From contig CP064980.1 in NCBI GenBank assembly GCA_016699535.1, positions 62,001-126,000 on the forward strand: a DNA stretch of 64,000 bases, read 5' to 3'. This document shows, piece by piece, positions 17,316-26,196 of the stretch. Within the stretch, counting starts at the first letter, position 1. Each line of letters begins with the position of its first letter. The notes below the pieces were generated by a model, which was not told the DNA's origin, ran no database searches, and was given only the letters and a program-made list of their open reading frames with translations. The position numbers and the translations under genes were made by a program. The DNA comes from Myxococcales bacterium (lineage in GTDB: Bacteria > Myxococcota_A > Polyangia > Polyangiales > GCA-016699535).

Positions 17316-19550
17316 ATGACGCGACGCATTACGGCAGCAGCCACGCTAGAGCCGTCGGGACTCGAGGCGGTCTTCGACGCAGCCTTCGCAACCGAACTCG
17401 CGCTGCGCGAGAAACAGATTCAGCAGAACTATCGACCAGTTATCGGAATCCACAAGTGGTTCGCCCGGCGCCCCGGTACCGTCTTCCGGTCGCTGCTGCT
17501 CGCTGAGTTCGCTGCAGAGCCGCTGCGCGACTCATTCTGGAAAGCACATCAGCTCTCCGGGGTGATTGGCGATCCCTTCATGGGCGGCGGCACCCCGGTC
17601 TACGAAGCCAACCGCCTGGGCTTCCACGTTGTCGGGTGCGACATCAATCCGATGGCGCACTGGATTGTGCGGCAGAGCTTGGCCCCGCTCGACATCGTCG
17701 CGTTCGCAGCCGATGCAGCAAGCGTCGTTGACGATGTCGCGGCAGATGTCGGCTCTCTCTACAAGACCAAGTGCGATGGCTGCGGAAGTGCTGCGAACGT
17801 CAAGTACTTCCTCTGGGTGAAGACAGCGCGTTGCCCTCACTGCGACGAAATGAACGACCTGTTTCCCGGCTACCGACTCGCAGAGGCCGAGCGTCATCCC
17901 CGCCATGTTCTCGCGTGCAGCGGATGCGGCGCGCTCAACGAGTACGAGACCCCGCCGACACGTGAAGCGCCGGGCAAGTGCACGGACTGCGGGCACGCGG
18001 TTCACATGGAAGGGAACGTTTCGCGCAAGAAGCTCGAGTGCCGCGCATGCAATAAGGCATTTTCCGTTGGGACCTTCGCGCAGGCGCCGGAACACCGGAT
18101 GTGGGCTCTCGAGTACCACTGCGAGCGCTGCTACAAGGGGACGCCGGGGCGACAGTTCAAGCGACCGGATCGACAGGACCTCGCGAGAGTGAAGGACGCG
18201 GAACGTCGCCTTTCTCGCGAGGGCGCAAACCTTCCGATTCCTGACGACGAGATTCCGGCTGGTGATGAAAGCGACCGGCTTCATCGCTGGGGCTACCGGC
18301 GCTACCGCGAGATGTTCGGCACCAGGCAGCTCCTGGGCCTTGGGATTCTGCTCAAGCGCATTCGGTGCGTACGTGACGTCTCCGTTCGGCACGCGTTGCT
18401 GACCGTGTTCTCCGACACGTTGCGGTACCAGAACATGTTGTGCCGATACGATACCTACGCCCTCAAGTGCCAGGACATCTTCAGCGTCCACGGGTTCCCG
18501 GTCGGACTCGTTCAGTGTGAGAACAACCTGCTCGGTATCGCAGGGATCGGCTCCGGCTCGTTCCGTCACTTCGTCGAGAAGTACGTGCGCGCGAAGCAGT
18601 ACTGTCGTGCGCCCTTCGAGACGCGCCACTCTGGAAAGAAGAAGGAAATTGTCCCCATCGCTGGAGAGACAATCGAGGCGTCGATGGTGGCGCACCTCCC
18701 GGACAGCAGGACCGTAAAGCAGGCGCTCCTTGTGAACGCGCCGTCTCAGAACGCTCCACTTCAGGCGAACTCACTCGATGGCGTCTTCACCGACCCACCG
18801 TACTTCGACAACGTCCAATACGCGGAGTTGATCGACTTCTGCTTCGCGTGGCTTCGGCAGGCTCTCCTCGACGAGGAGGAGTCATTCGTGAAGAAGAGCA
18901 CGCGCTCCTCGGACGAACTCACAGGGAACGAGACCCTGGGCCGGGGAATCGATCACTTCGCGGCTGGCATCTCGGAGGTGTTCCAGCACTTCGCGAAGGC
19001 GCTGAAGCCGGGCGGACCATTCGTTTTCACGTATCACCACAACGATCCGACGGCGTATCTGCCCCTCGTGCTCGCCATCCTCGACGCGAACCTCGACTGC
19101 ACCGCGACACTTCCGGCGGCTGCAGAGATGACAGCCTCTCTCCACATCGCGGGCACCGGCTCGTCGATCCTCGACTCCGTCTTCGTCTGCCGCAAACCGC
19201 TGGCGGCGCGACGCGCGAAGGCACGGCAAGTCGAGATGCCGTTGGATGTCAGCAATGAGTGCCGAGCAGCACTCGCCGCCGACGCAGCGGCGATGCGAAG
19301 CGGTGGCGTCAAGATCACCGTTGGCGACCTTCGCTGTTTGATCGCTGGCCATGTGGCTCGCATCGCGATTCGCACGCTGCGGCCTGCTTGGAACCGCGAA
19401 GCGCCCTTGCCTGAGCGGCTGCGGACGGCCCGCCAGTGCCTCGAGCAGATCACCCTCATGGCGGACGTCTCTTCGACGGTGGAGGTCGTGGCGTCTGGCG
19501 GCTCACACGCGCGCACCGCCAGTTCGTCACAACGGGAAGCCCGGCCATGA
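17316..19550 (+). CDS. DNA methyltransferase (DUF1156-like, amino-methylating) with zinc ribbons
   Basis: 744 residues. The N-terminus IGIHKWFARRP resembles the DUF1156-type methylase entry block. AdoMet-binding motif I is DPFMGGGT at residues 86-93, with GCDINP following, and the catalytic motif TDPPYF is at 492-497, as in N6-adenine or N4-cytosine enzymes. Between them (~150-260) lie four CxxC pairs (CDGCG, CPHCD, CSGCG, CTDCG, CRACN), an unusual zinc-ribbon insertion. The start is supported by AGGAGG nine bases upstream. The stop overlaps the next gene (ATGA). It is most likely the modification subunit protecting against the nuclease encoded downstream. Confidence 0.85.
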   Translation: MTRRITAAATLEPSGLEAVFDAAFATELALREKQIQQNYRPVIGIHKWFARRPGTVFRSLLLAEFAAEPLRDSFWKAHQLSGVIGDPFMGGGTPVYEANRLGFHVVGCDINPMAHWIVRQSLAPLDIVAFAADAASVVDDVAADVGSLYKTKCDGCGSAANVKYFLWVKTARCPHCDEMNDLFPGYRLAEAERHPRHVLACSGCGALNEYETPPTREAPGKCTDCGHAVHMEGNVSRKKLECRACNKAFSVGTFAQAPEHRMWALEYHCERCYKGTPGRQFKRPDRQDLARVKDAERRLSREGANLPIPDDEIPAGDESDRLHRWGYRRYREMFGTRQLLGLGILLKRIRCVRDVSVRHALLTVFSDTLRYQNMLCRYDTYALKCQDIFSVHGFPVGLVQCENNLLGIAGIGSGSFRHFVEKYVRAKQYCRAPFETRHSGKKKEIVPIAGETIEASMVAHLPDSRTVKQALLVNAPSQNAPLQANSLDGVFTDPPYFDNVQYAELIDFCFAWLRQALLDEEESFVKKSTRSSDELTGNETLGRGIDHFAAGISEVFQHFAKALKPGGPFVFTYHHNDPTAYLPLVLAILDANLDCTATLPAAAEMTASLHIAGTGSSILDSVFVCRKPLAARRAKARQVEMPLDVSNECRAALAADAAAMRSGGVKITVGDLRCLIAGHVARIAIRTLRPAWNREAPLPERLRTARQCLEQITLMADVSSTVEVVASGGSHARTASSSQREARP

Positions 19551-20590
19551 CCCATCCCTTCGAACTCACTGCTGTCCAGCTTCAAGATCGCCTCGACGAG
19601 ATGGTCGAGATGACCTTCGGGGACCTTCAGTCTCAGTTTCTGACTCTCCCTCGGGGCGCGGGGTTCATCGACTACGGTGACTTCCAGACCGCGTATGAAG
19701 TGCTGAAGAGCGAGACGCAGGCGTTCGCCACATTCACTGAGGACTCCGTGTGGAAGGCGCTTCGCCATGACGCGCTCACACTGGTAGTTCTCCGGACGAT
19801 TCTCGGTTTCTCGCCGCCCGAGTGGGCGGACCTGGCAAGGTCCGAGCGCGAGAGTGACATTTCCCAGAACGCGGCGCGGACGCTCGATACGAAGGTGCGG
19901 AAGAACCGGAAGATGTTCGACCGTGGCGGCAACGGCGACGGCGCCACGATGACTAGAACACGCGCCTTGGTGTCCGTCGCAATCGAGTACATCACTCGAG
20001 GAGCGCCGGCAGCCGCACAGGACACCGTGCACCGGCTCGCCAAGGTCGATACAACGGCTGGACTGTCGTCGGTCCAGCACGCGGCGAACTTCCATGTGCC
20101 GTACGCGGTGCTTCTATACGAGCGATACTTGGGACGTCCCTTCGCAAGCCACCGCGACGCCGTTTCCGAGCTGGTCGGTGACGTGATGGAGAGCGCGATC
20201 GAGGAGCAGCTCGCGCGTCGTCGCATCACGTTCAGGAAGACCAAGCGCGCCGAACGCGTCGAGGGCTTCGAGCAGGCGCCCGACTTCTTCGTGCCGACTG
20301 AGTTCTCGCCGACGATCATTATCGAGGCGAAGATCACGGGTGACGACGGGACGGCGCGCGACAAGGTCTCGCGAATCCTTCGACTGGCCGCCATGCGTGA
20401 CGAGCGCCAGCGTGAGGGCCGGCCGACCTTCGAGGTCGTCGCCTGCATCGACGGACGCGGGTTCGGTGTTCGGCGTCAAGACATGCGCGACATGCTCAAG
20501 GCAACTCGGGGCAAGGTGTTCACGCTGGCTTCGTTGGATCGGCTTGTCGAGAACACGCGCCTGAAGGAGTTCCTGCCAAAGGAAGCATGA
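19547..20590 (+). CDS. PD-(D/E)XK restriction endonuclease (predicted)
   Basis: 347 residues from an ATG overlapping the methyltransferase stop. The nuclease core is at residues ~220-300: Asp246 in QAPDFFV, then IIIEAK with Glu260 and Lys262, giving D-x13-E-A-K, the usual PD-(D/E)XK arrangement. The N-terminal ~200 residues are helical and probably mediate DNA recognition or dimerisation. Coupling to a methyltransferase upstream and an MrcB_N-domain protein downstream marks it as the cleaving subunit of a restriction system. Cut site and type cannot be read from sequence. Confidence 0.75.
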   Translation: MTHPFELTAVQLQDRLDEMVEMTFGDLQSQFLTLPRGAGFIDYGDFQTAYEVLKSETQAFATFTEDSVWKALRHDALTLVVLRTILGFSPPEWADLARSERESDISQNAARTLDTKVRKNRKMFDRGGNGDGATMTRTRALVSVAIEYITRGAPAAAQDTVHRLAKVDTTAGLSSVQHAANFHVPYAVLLYERYLGRPFASHRDAVSELVGDVMESAIEEQLARRRITFRKTKRAERVEGFEQAPDFFVPTEFSPTIIIEAKITGDDGTARDKVSRILRLAAMRDERQREGRPTFEVVACIDGRGFGVRRQDMRDMLKATRGKVFTLASLDRLVENTRLKEFLPKEA

Positions 20591-21294
20591 CGATGACGAA
20601 GGGGAAGCAGGTCGCGGACGGGCGAGAACGCAAGACTGACGAGATCCAGCGTGCGCTGGAGGCAATCGTGGGCCGCTACACGCGCGCGCGCGCCTACGAG
20701 GCATTCGGGAAGCAGAACCCGCTCTGGGCTGAGTTCGAACGCGTCGCTTCGGCACTCAAGGGTTCAGCCGACGTCGTCCGGTTTCCGAATGTCGTCGTCC
20801 GCTGGTCCGCAGGTCAGGGGCGCTGGGCGACGGTTCCGTGGATCGCTGCCCTCGACTCTCGAGAGACCAGCAAGACCAGCGAGGGCGTCTACGTCATCTA
20901 CCTATTCCGCGCCGACATGTCCGGCGTGTACCTCACGCTCAACCAGGGAACCTCTTGGGTGATGGCAGGCTACGGCGGCAGCGGCCCCGCTCAGCTTCGT
21001 GAACGAGCGGCTCAGCTCCGGGCACGCTCAGGCTCGCTCAAGGCCGCAGGCTTCGATGTGAGCGAAGGGATCGACCTCAAGAGCGACGTGCCGCTGATCC
21101 GCGGGTACCAAGACTCGACGGTCGCCTACAAGTTCTACGCGCGAAACCAGATCCCCGATGACGCGGCTCTGCTCAAGGATCTCGCTGCCGTGCTCGCCGT
21201 CTACGACAAGCTCGTGCCGTCGCGAAGGATCCTCGGCCTGCCGGGCGAGGGCTCGATGCGCGACCGCCTTCGGTCGAACTACGAGGACGACTGA
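20587..21294 (+). CDS. Stand-alone MrcB_N (DUF3578) domain protein
   Basis: 235 residues, nearly all of it an MrcB_N-type domain as found at the N-terminus of McrB-like GTPases: KQNPLWAEFERVASAL, then RWSAGQGRWATVPWIAALDS and GVYVIYLFRADMSGVYLTLNQ. No GTPase or nuclease motif is present. In McrBC-type systems the N-terminal domain recognises modified DNA. Here a free domain is coupled (ATGA) to a methyltransferase and a PD-(D/E)XK nuclease, so it may be a specificity subunit of this restriction set. That role is inferred. Confidence 0.78.
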   Translation: MTMTKGKQVADGRERKTDEIQRALEAIVGRYTRARAYEAFGKQNPLWAEFERVASALKGSADVVRFPNVVVRWSAGQGRWATVPWIAALDSRETSKTSEGVYVIYLFRADMSGVYLTLNQGTSWVMAGYGGSGPAQLRERAAQLRARSGSLKAAGFDVSEGIDLKSDVPLIRGYQDSTVAYKFYARNQIPDDAALLKDLAAVLAVYDKLVPSRRILGLPGEGSMRDRLRSNYEDD

Positions 21295-21609
21295 GCGACG
21301 GCGCGCGTGGGCGGCTGCGCTTCGTCCTCGCTGCGCGAGCCGCTGGCCAGTTAAACGTCAGCGGCTCCGTCCCGCGAAAACGGGCCTCGCTGTTAAACGC
21401 TCTCGGTTCCTCTCTCCCCGCGGGCCAGAAGAGAGAGCGCGAACGCCGTCCAGAACGCCCTCGTCGCGCGCTCCTTCACGCCCGCGGCGCTCTCTGCGCG
21501 AACGCTGTCCACGCGCGCGTCGTGCTCGCCGAGCGTCGAAGGTCGCGGAAACGTGGGGGAGAAACGCAACGGCCCCGGAGATCGCTCTCCGAGGCCGCTG
21601 TTAAAAAGT
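21295..21609. other. Non-coding gap between the restriction genes and the tRNA
   Basis: GC-rich and without a convincing gene. It contains a near-perfect hairpin at 21571-21596 (GGCC.CGGAGA, loop TCGC, TCTCCG.GGCC, one mismatch), which may end the restriction operon's transcript, and a weaker CCCG/CGGG hairpin at 21371-21384. Composition still matches the element, so the element boundary is at or inside the tRNA rather than here. Confidence 0.6.
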
Positions 21610-21635
21610 GCGGGGTCGCGTTTCCGCGACCCCGC
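21610..21635 (-). terminator. Rho-independent terminator of the tRNA
   Basis: Perfect 11-bp stem GCGGGGTCGCG with loop, followed on the minus strand by ACTTTTTAA. It begins five bases after the encoded CCA end of tRNA-Asn, so it would end the tRNA transcript. Its extreme GC content matches the element, so this terminator was probably brought in with the element. Confidence 0.8.
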
Positions 21636-21640
21636 GTGAA

Positions 21641-21716
21641 TGGCTCCGGGAGCAGGACTCGAACCTGCGACCAGGCGATTAACAGCCGCCCGCTCTACCA
21701 ACTGAGCTATCGCGGA
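21641..21716 (-). tRNA. tRNA-Asn (GTT)
   Basis: Folds as a 76-nt cloverleaf on the minus strand with CCA encoded: acceptor TCCGCGA, D arm AGCTCAGTTGGTAGAGC, anticodon loop CTGTTAA (anticodon GTT), T arm GCAGG-TTCGAGT-CCTGC, 3' strand TCCCGGA, discriminator G. The acceptor stem has one C-C mismatch at pair 5-68. The 5' side faces host-like DNA and the 3' side faces the GC-rich element, the orientation expected when an element integrates into a tRNA 3' end. The mismatch is what a hybrid tRNA with an element-supplied 3' end would show. Confidence 0.93.
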
Positions 21717-21801
21717 AAAGTCTGCGCACTCTATCTCGACGACAGATCCTGTCAATACTATTTCAATCGATCAGTGAGATCAAAAAAGCACTATAAAACC
21801 A

Positions 21802-24800
21802 CTAAGACCCGGAACCTTCCTGATTTTTGTAAGCTTTGATAATTGCTTCGACTTCTTCGCGGTCGATAGCGGTGGCTGGAGCAAGATCGAGATAATGCTG
21901 ATAGTGCTCAAGGGCCTCTGCTCGGCGGTGCTCAAGCACAAGAGCTTCGGCAATAAGGCGATGTGCTTCGGATAACCAGTCCGGGGCGTCTGTCTCGGAG
22001 CTGCCCGCTTTAACGGCTCTTTCTAGAGCGTCTAATCCAGGCTTCACGCGGCCGCTTTCGATCATCAATGCACCCAAACGATACCACCACTGGCCCTTGC
22101 GCTCATCATAAGACACTGCTTGCTCGTAAGCTTCGATGGCTTGGCTTATCTTGCGAAGTTGATCGTAGGCATCGCCAAGGTCAGCATAAACTTCATAGCG
22201 GCTTGGCTTAATCTTTATGACTCGCTCAAAGTCTCGACGAGCATCTTCCACGGCGCCGGTTCGCAACATTACCTTGCCACGCACCCAATATGCATCACCA
22301 AGACTCGGATCGAGTTTGATGGCAGTATTGGAAAAATCCAGCGCAGAGCCAATATTTGTTCCAGCCTCAAGGGCCGCCCACCCTGCATACATAAAATATT
22401 CGCCTTGCTTCGAGTCAAGCGCCGTCGCTTTTCTAAACTCCTCGAGCGCAACGTTTAATTTTTTACGATCGAAAGCCACTCGGCCCATGAAAAAGGCAAC
22501 CTCGGCCGAGTTAGGTCGAATTTCCCGTACCTTTTCCAGCGTCTCGGCAGCTGCATCGGTATGCCCGGCTTCGACTTGGCTTGCACCTAGACGCATCAAA
22601 AGATTCGAGTCCTGCGGGCTTTTCTCAAGTGCAGTTCGATAATTTCGCACAGCAGCCTCCCACTGACCACGTGCTTCAAAGATGCGTCCTTGCTCGACAG
22701 CTAGTCCAGGAAAAGAAGGATCTTTCTTCTCAACCTCGTTGAGCACCGAACTTGCTTCATCCAGCTTACCGGCGTGTCGCAGTCCCATGCCTAGATCAAA
22801 ACGAGCAGGAAGATTGTCCGGTTCAAGTTCAAGAGCTGATCTAAACTGCTTTAATGCTGCGTCGATTTCACCTCTTGAAAGCTCAGCTCTACCTAGCATG
22901 CGCCGACGCTCGGCGTTGTCTGCGACTTTGCCCTCCGCATTACGCAAAATTCGAGCCGCATCTTCGGTCTTATCCATTGAGAAGAAAAGCTGTGAAAGAG
23001 CCAGGTATCCAGAGAAGTCATGTGGTGCGATTTTTATAGCTTCCCGATACAGCTTCTCCGCGACATCCGGATTTTTGAGAGCCTCTTCTGCCTTTCCAAG
23101 CCATAGTTTTACTTCTGGATCCTCGGGTAGCTCAGTCGCCAACGCTGCCATGAGTTCCTTAGCCGATTGAGCACGTTCGAGCTCCAGCATGGCTTGAGCC
23201 GCACCGAGCTTCGCACTCACCACGGGATCATTGCGATCGCCCGTGATCTGAAGCGGTTCCTTATCTTCGCTGGATTTCGAATTGATAACGGAATCAAAAC
23301 GCGCAAGCGCATCACCAGGTCGTTTATCAGCAAGCAAAACTCGACCGGCGCCCAAGAGCGCTTCTGTTCTGCCAGCATCCGCCGCTAAAGCTTTCTCAAA
23401 AACCAACGACGCTTCGCCAATACGTCCTTCTTGCTCGTAAATCAAACCAAGCAAAGACCACGCTGCGCCGCGTTGATATTTGGAAGCTGCTAGCACTTGA
23501 CCTTCCACTTTTTTGAGACCTGCTCCCTCGTTTGCAAGAGCCTCAATCTCAGGACTACTTTGCCCAAGCTTCTTCCAAAGCAACCGTGCTTTGGCCAAAC
23601 GCGCCTCAACATGCAAAGGGCTACTCGCAAGCACAGCTTCTGTTTTCTTAATAGCATTAGCGTCCTGGGCTTTGAAAAAAGAAATCCTAGCCAAACCCCA
23701 TTTTGCTGAGCTGCCGCCTCCGTTTTTCGCAGCGGCTTCAAAAGCCCGTTGAGCATCTTCAATTTTCATGCTTTTTAGAGCCAGTTCACCGGCGAGAAGC
23801 TCCACCATCGGATCATTTGGCAACTCAACCCTTGCCTCAGCGAGTTTGCTTAGACTCTCATCAAGCTTGCCTTTGTGCGCATCCGAAGCAGCAACGCCAA
23901 GTGACGCTGCGGGAGCATCAAATTGACGGTCTCTGAGCCGCTGCAAAATGCCTGTCATGCGCGTTGTGCTTGCTGCGTTTTCGCCAAAACGAATTTGATG
24001 GTAACTCTCATGAAACAAACTTTTGCTTAATAGCAGCCGATTGAGACCGAAACGGTCGCGTCCCTTAGCGAGAATTTGCAAAGCCTTTTTACTGTTCGCA
24101 AAGGTATCCTGCACCACAAGGGCTTCTGCTTGTGAAACGATTTGCTTTGCTTCCGCGGGCGTTCCTGCAGCCGGGTAAAAGCGTTCAATAGCATACATGC
24201 CAAAATAGCCATAAGGCGTAAAACCAAGACCCGCTCCAAGACCAAGCAACATCAACAAAATACCGCTAGCGATTATAACCGGCATGAACCGCTTTAACTT
24301 GCTCGGCCGCTCGTCGGTGTCGTCGATTTCATCGCCACCGAAATCGTCGATAACACCTGGCACTCCGGCTGCTACGTCAAACTCCACACCGCCAGCAGCT
24401 TGAGGAATGTCGGCGAATTCCATCGAATCACCCACTTCAGGGGCGCCTAAATCAACTTCACCAAAACCAAGGTCTGCGCTTGCATCATCTTGCTCGAAGC
24501 CAAGGTCAGCTTCCGCGCCAATATCGAATTCAGCATCGGGCGCCACGTGCTGCGAATTGTCTGCTGCCGGAGCGGGGCTCGATTGTTCACCAAAGAGCTC
24601 TGCAAATGCATCGGCTTCGGTATCGCTATGCCCATCGCTCGTAAGATCGGTCATCAAGTCAAGGGCACTCACATCCGATGGGACAGAATCTTGTCCAAAA
24701 ATATCGCCTGTTCCAAAGGCGTCAGGCTTACCGCTCGTTCCCTGTAACTCAAAATCCCGATTACCCGAAGAAACTGAAGCCGGCGGATCAGAAAATCCCA

Positions 24801-25794
24801 ACTCAAGATCTTGAAACTCAAGGCCAGCGCTTTCATCTGCTTCGGAAACGGGCATGCTCGGCATGGGGGCAGGTAAACCCGAATCGCCTCGAGGTCGGAC
24901 CAAGCCTTGTACGTTTTGCGGCGACGGTAGCGCTGCTAGACTTTTAGGAGAAGGAAGGTCAACACCCAACGAAGCGGCGGGCAAATTCGGATCGTACTTG
25001 CCAACGGCTTTTGAACTTTCCTGACCCGGAGCAACACTTGGCGCTTTTAATTCCAGATCAAAACTTAGTTCAGATTCTGATGATTGTTCACTCGCTGCCT
25101 TTTTGGATGTTGGAAGATCTCGAACGGTGCTCGAGGCAACTCGGGCAGGCAAATCAACTTTCTGAGGAAGGCCCGGTAGTTCAGCAAATCCATCTTTACC
25201 AGGCATTTTTCCGGGAGCAGGAAGATCAACTACATAAGGGCCCTCGGATTGATTTTGCGCCGCGGGAATGCTCAAAGCGGGCAGATCGGCATCCAAAGAA
25301 GGCAACAACGATGCTTTATCAAAGCGAAGATTTTTAGATACAAAAGGTGGGCTACTTGCTCTGGGCGCTGGAAGATCGGCATTATCGCGAAGTGCAGGTA
25401 AATCCGGATCAAAGCCTGGAGATTTGGCTCTAATCGAAGGAGGCGGAGGTGGTGGCTTCTTTACCGCCGGCAGCTTGCTAACTTGTTTTGGATCGAAACC
25501 TTTGCGAATCGATGCAAGTTCGACCCGGCCGAGCACTGGGGGTACCGAAATTTCAACTTTGCGAGGAAGATCGGAAGTTTGCAATCCACGTGGCAGTGGC
25601 GTTGCGCGACGTGTTTTTTCATGAGGCAACGCAACACCCGGTTTTGATGCAGGCAGTTCCGCACTTGGCGCTGCAGGTGGTCTTACGGTAAACGAAGTAC
25701 CACACTTTGGGCAGCGCATCTTTGTGCCGCCGGAAGGCAATCGTCGTTCATCTACATCATATGGCGCTTTGCACGAGGCACAGGTAATTTTCAT
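21802..25794 (-). CDS. MJ0042 zinc-ribbon / TPR membrane protein
   Basis: 1330 residues from ATG 25794, preferred because the zinc ribbon starts immediately (MKITCASCKAPYDVDERRL then MRCPKCGTSFTV, CxxC plus CxxC). A Pro/Ala-rich low-complexity region of ~450 residues follows, then one membrane segment (MPVIIASGILLMLLGLGAG), then ~15 or more tetratricopeptide repeats to the C-terminus. Such zinc-ribbon/TPR giants are common in Myxococcota. The TPR part is probably outside the cytoplasm and serves as a protein-binding scaffold; partners are unknown. It diverges from zapA with only 79 bases between starts. Confidence 0.82.
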   Translation of the reverse strand: MKITCASCKAPYDVDERRLPSGGTKMRCPKCGTSFTVRPPAAPSAELPASKPGVALPHEKTRRATPLPRGLQTSDLPRKVEISVPPVLGRVELASIRKGFDPKQVSKLPAVKKPPPPPPSIRAKSPGFDPDLPALRDNADLPAPRASSPPFVSKNLRFDKASLLPSLDADLPALSIPAAQNQSEGPYVVDLPAPGKMPGKDGFAELPGLPQKVDLPARVASSTVRDLPTSKKAASEQSSESELSFDLELKAPSVAPGQESSKAVGKYDPNLPAASLGVDLPSPKSLAALPSPQNVQGLVRPRGDSGLPAPMPSMPVSEADESAGLEFQDLELGFSDPPASVSSGNRDFELQGTSGKPDAFGTGDIFGQDSVPSDVSALDLMTDLTSDGHSDTEADAFAELFGEQSSPAPAADNSQHVAPDAEFDIGAEADLGFEQDDASADLGFGEVDLGAPEVGDSMEFADIPQAAGGVEFDVAAGVPGVIDDFGGDEIDDTDERPSKLKRFMPVIIASGILLMLLGLGAGLGFTPYGYFGMYAIERFYPAAGTPAEAKQIVSQAEALVVQDTFANSKKALQILAKGRDRFGLNRLLLSKSLFHESYHQIRFGENAASTTRMTGILQRLRDRQFDAPAASLGVAASDAHKGKLDESLSKLAEARVELPNDPMVELLAGELALKSMKIEDAQRAFEAAAKNGGGSSAKWGLARISFFKAQDANAIKKTEAVLASSPLHVEARLAKARLLWKKLGQSSPEIEALANEGAGLKKVEGQVLAASKYQRGAAWSLLGLIYEQEGRIGEASLVFEKALAADAGRTEALLGAGRVLLADKRPGDALARFDSVINSKSSEDKEPLQITGDRNDPVVSAKLGAAQAMLELERAQSAKELMAALATELPEDPEVKLWLGKAEEALKNPDVAEKLYREAIKIAPHDFSGYLALSQLFFSMDKTEDAARILRNAEGKVADNAERRRMLGRAELSRGEIDAALKQFRSALELEPDNLPARFDLGMGLRHAGKLDEASSVLNEVEKKDPSFPGLAVEQGRIFEARGQWEAAVRNYRTALEKSPQDSNLLMRLGASQVEAGHTDAAAETLEKVREIRPNSAEVAFFMGRVAFDRKKLNVALEEFRKATALDSKQGEYFMYAGWAALEAGTNIGSALDFSNTAIKLDPSLGDAYWVRGKVMLRTGAVEDARRDFERVIKIKPSRYEVYADLGDAYDQLRKISQAIEAYEQAVSYDERKGQWWYRLGALMIESGRVKPGLDALERAVKAGSSETDAPDWLSEAHRLIAEALVLEHRRAEALEHYQHYLDLAPATAIDREEVEAIIKAYKNQEGSGS

Positions 25795-25873
25795 GCCAAT
25801 GGACCCCACGTTTTCATCTACAATTTGGATGCTAACACGCTTCTCCTTGACCTCGAACATCTCTGCAGCATAA

Positions 25874-26179
25874 ATGAACGACATGAAGCACACTGTGAGC
25901 CTAGAAATCGGTGGTACTCGATACCGCCTGAGTGCAGACGCAGAGGAAGAACACCTACGAAAACTCGGTCAAATTGTGAATGATCGGATTGAAGCGCTAG
26001 GAAATGGGGCCGACCGCGCAAGTGCCGCCCAAAAATTGGTAGTGGTAGCGCTAGGCCTGGCCGATGACCTTCTGTCGCTGGAAAATCGCCAACGCGTCCT
26101 GCAGCAAACCACGAAGGATATCGTTCAAAGCGCCATCGATCGTATCGATCAACGCTTGGAGCTTGGCCAAAACGCCTAA
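25874..26179 (+). CDS. zapA: Cell division protein ZapA
   Basis: 101 residues (or 98 from the second ATG). The N-terminal VSLEIGGTRYRLSADAEEEHL and the helical C-terminal half (LVVVALGLADDLLSLENRQ) match ZapA, which bundles FtsZ filaments at the division ring. As in many proteobacteria, the next gene is 5-formyltetrahydrofolate cyclo-ligase; there is no room for a 6S RNA gene between them here. Confidence 0.85.
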   Translation: MNDMKHTVSLEIGGTRYRLSADAEEEHLRKLGQIVNDRIEALGNGADRASAAQKLVVVALGLADDLLSLENRQRVLQQTTKDIVQSAIDRIDQRLELGQNA

Positions 26180-26196
26180 GCTTGATCGTAAAAGCC

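Noticed and set aside
21389..21686. Repeated GCTGTTAA near the tRNA (21389, 21597, and inverted in the anticodon arm at 21679-21686)
   Set aside because: Only eight bases, no regular spacing and no longer flanking match; not enough for att-site copies or a CRISPR-like array.
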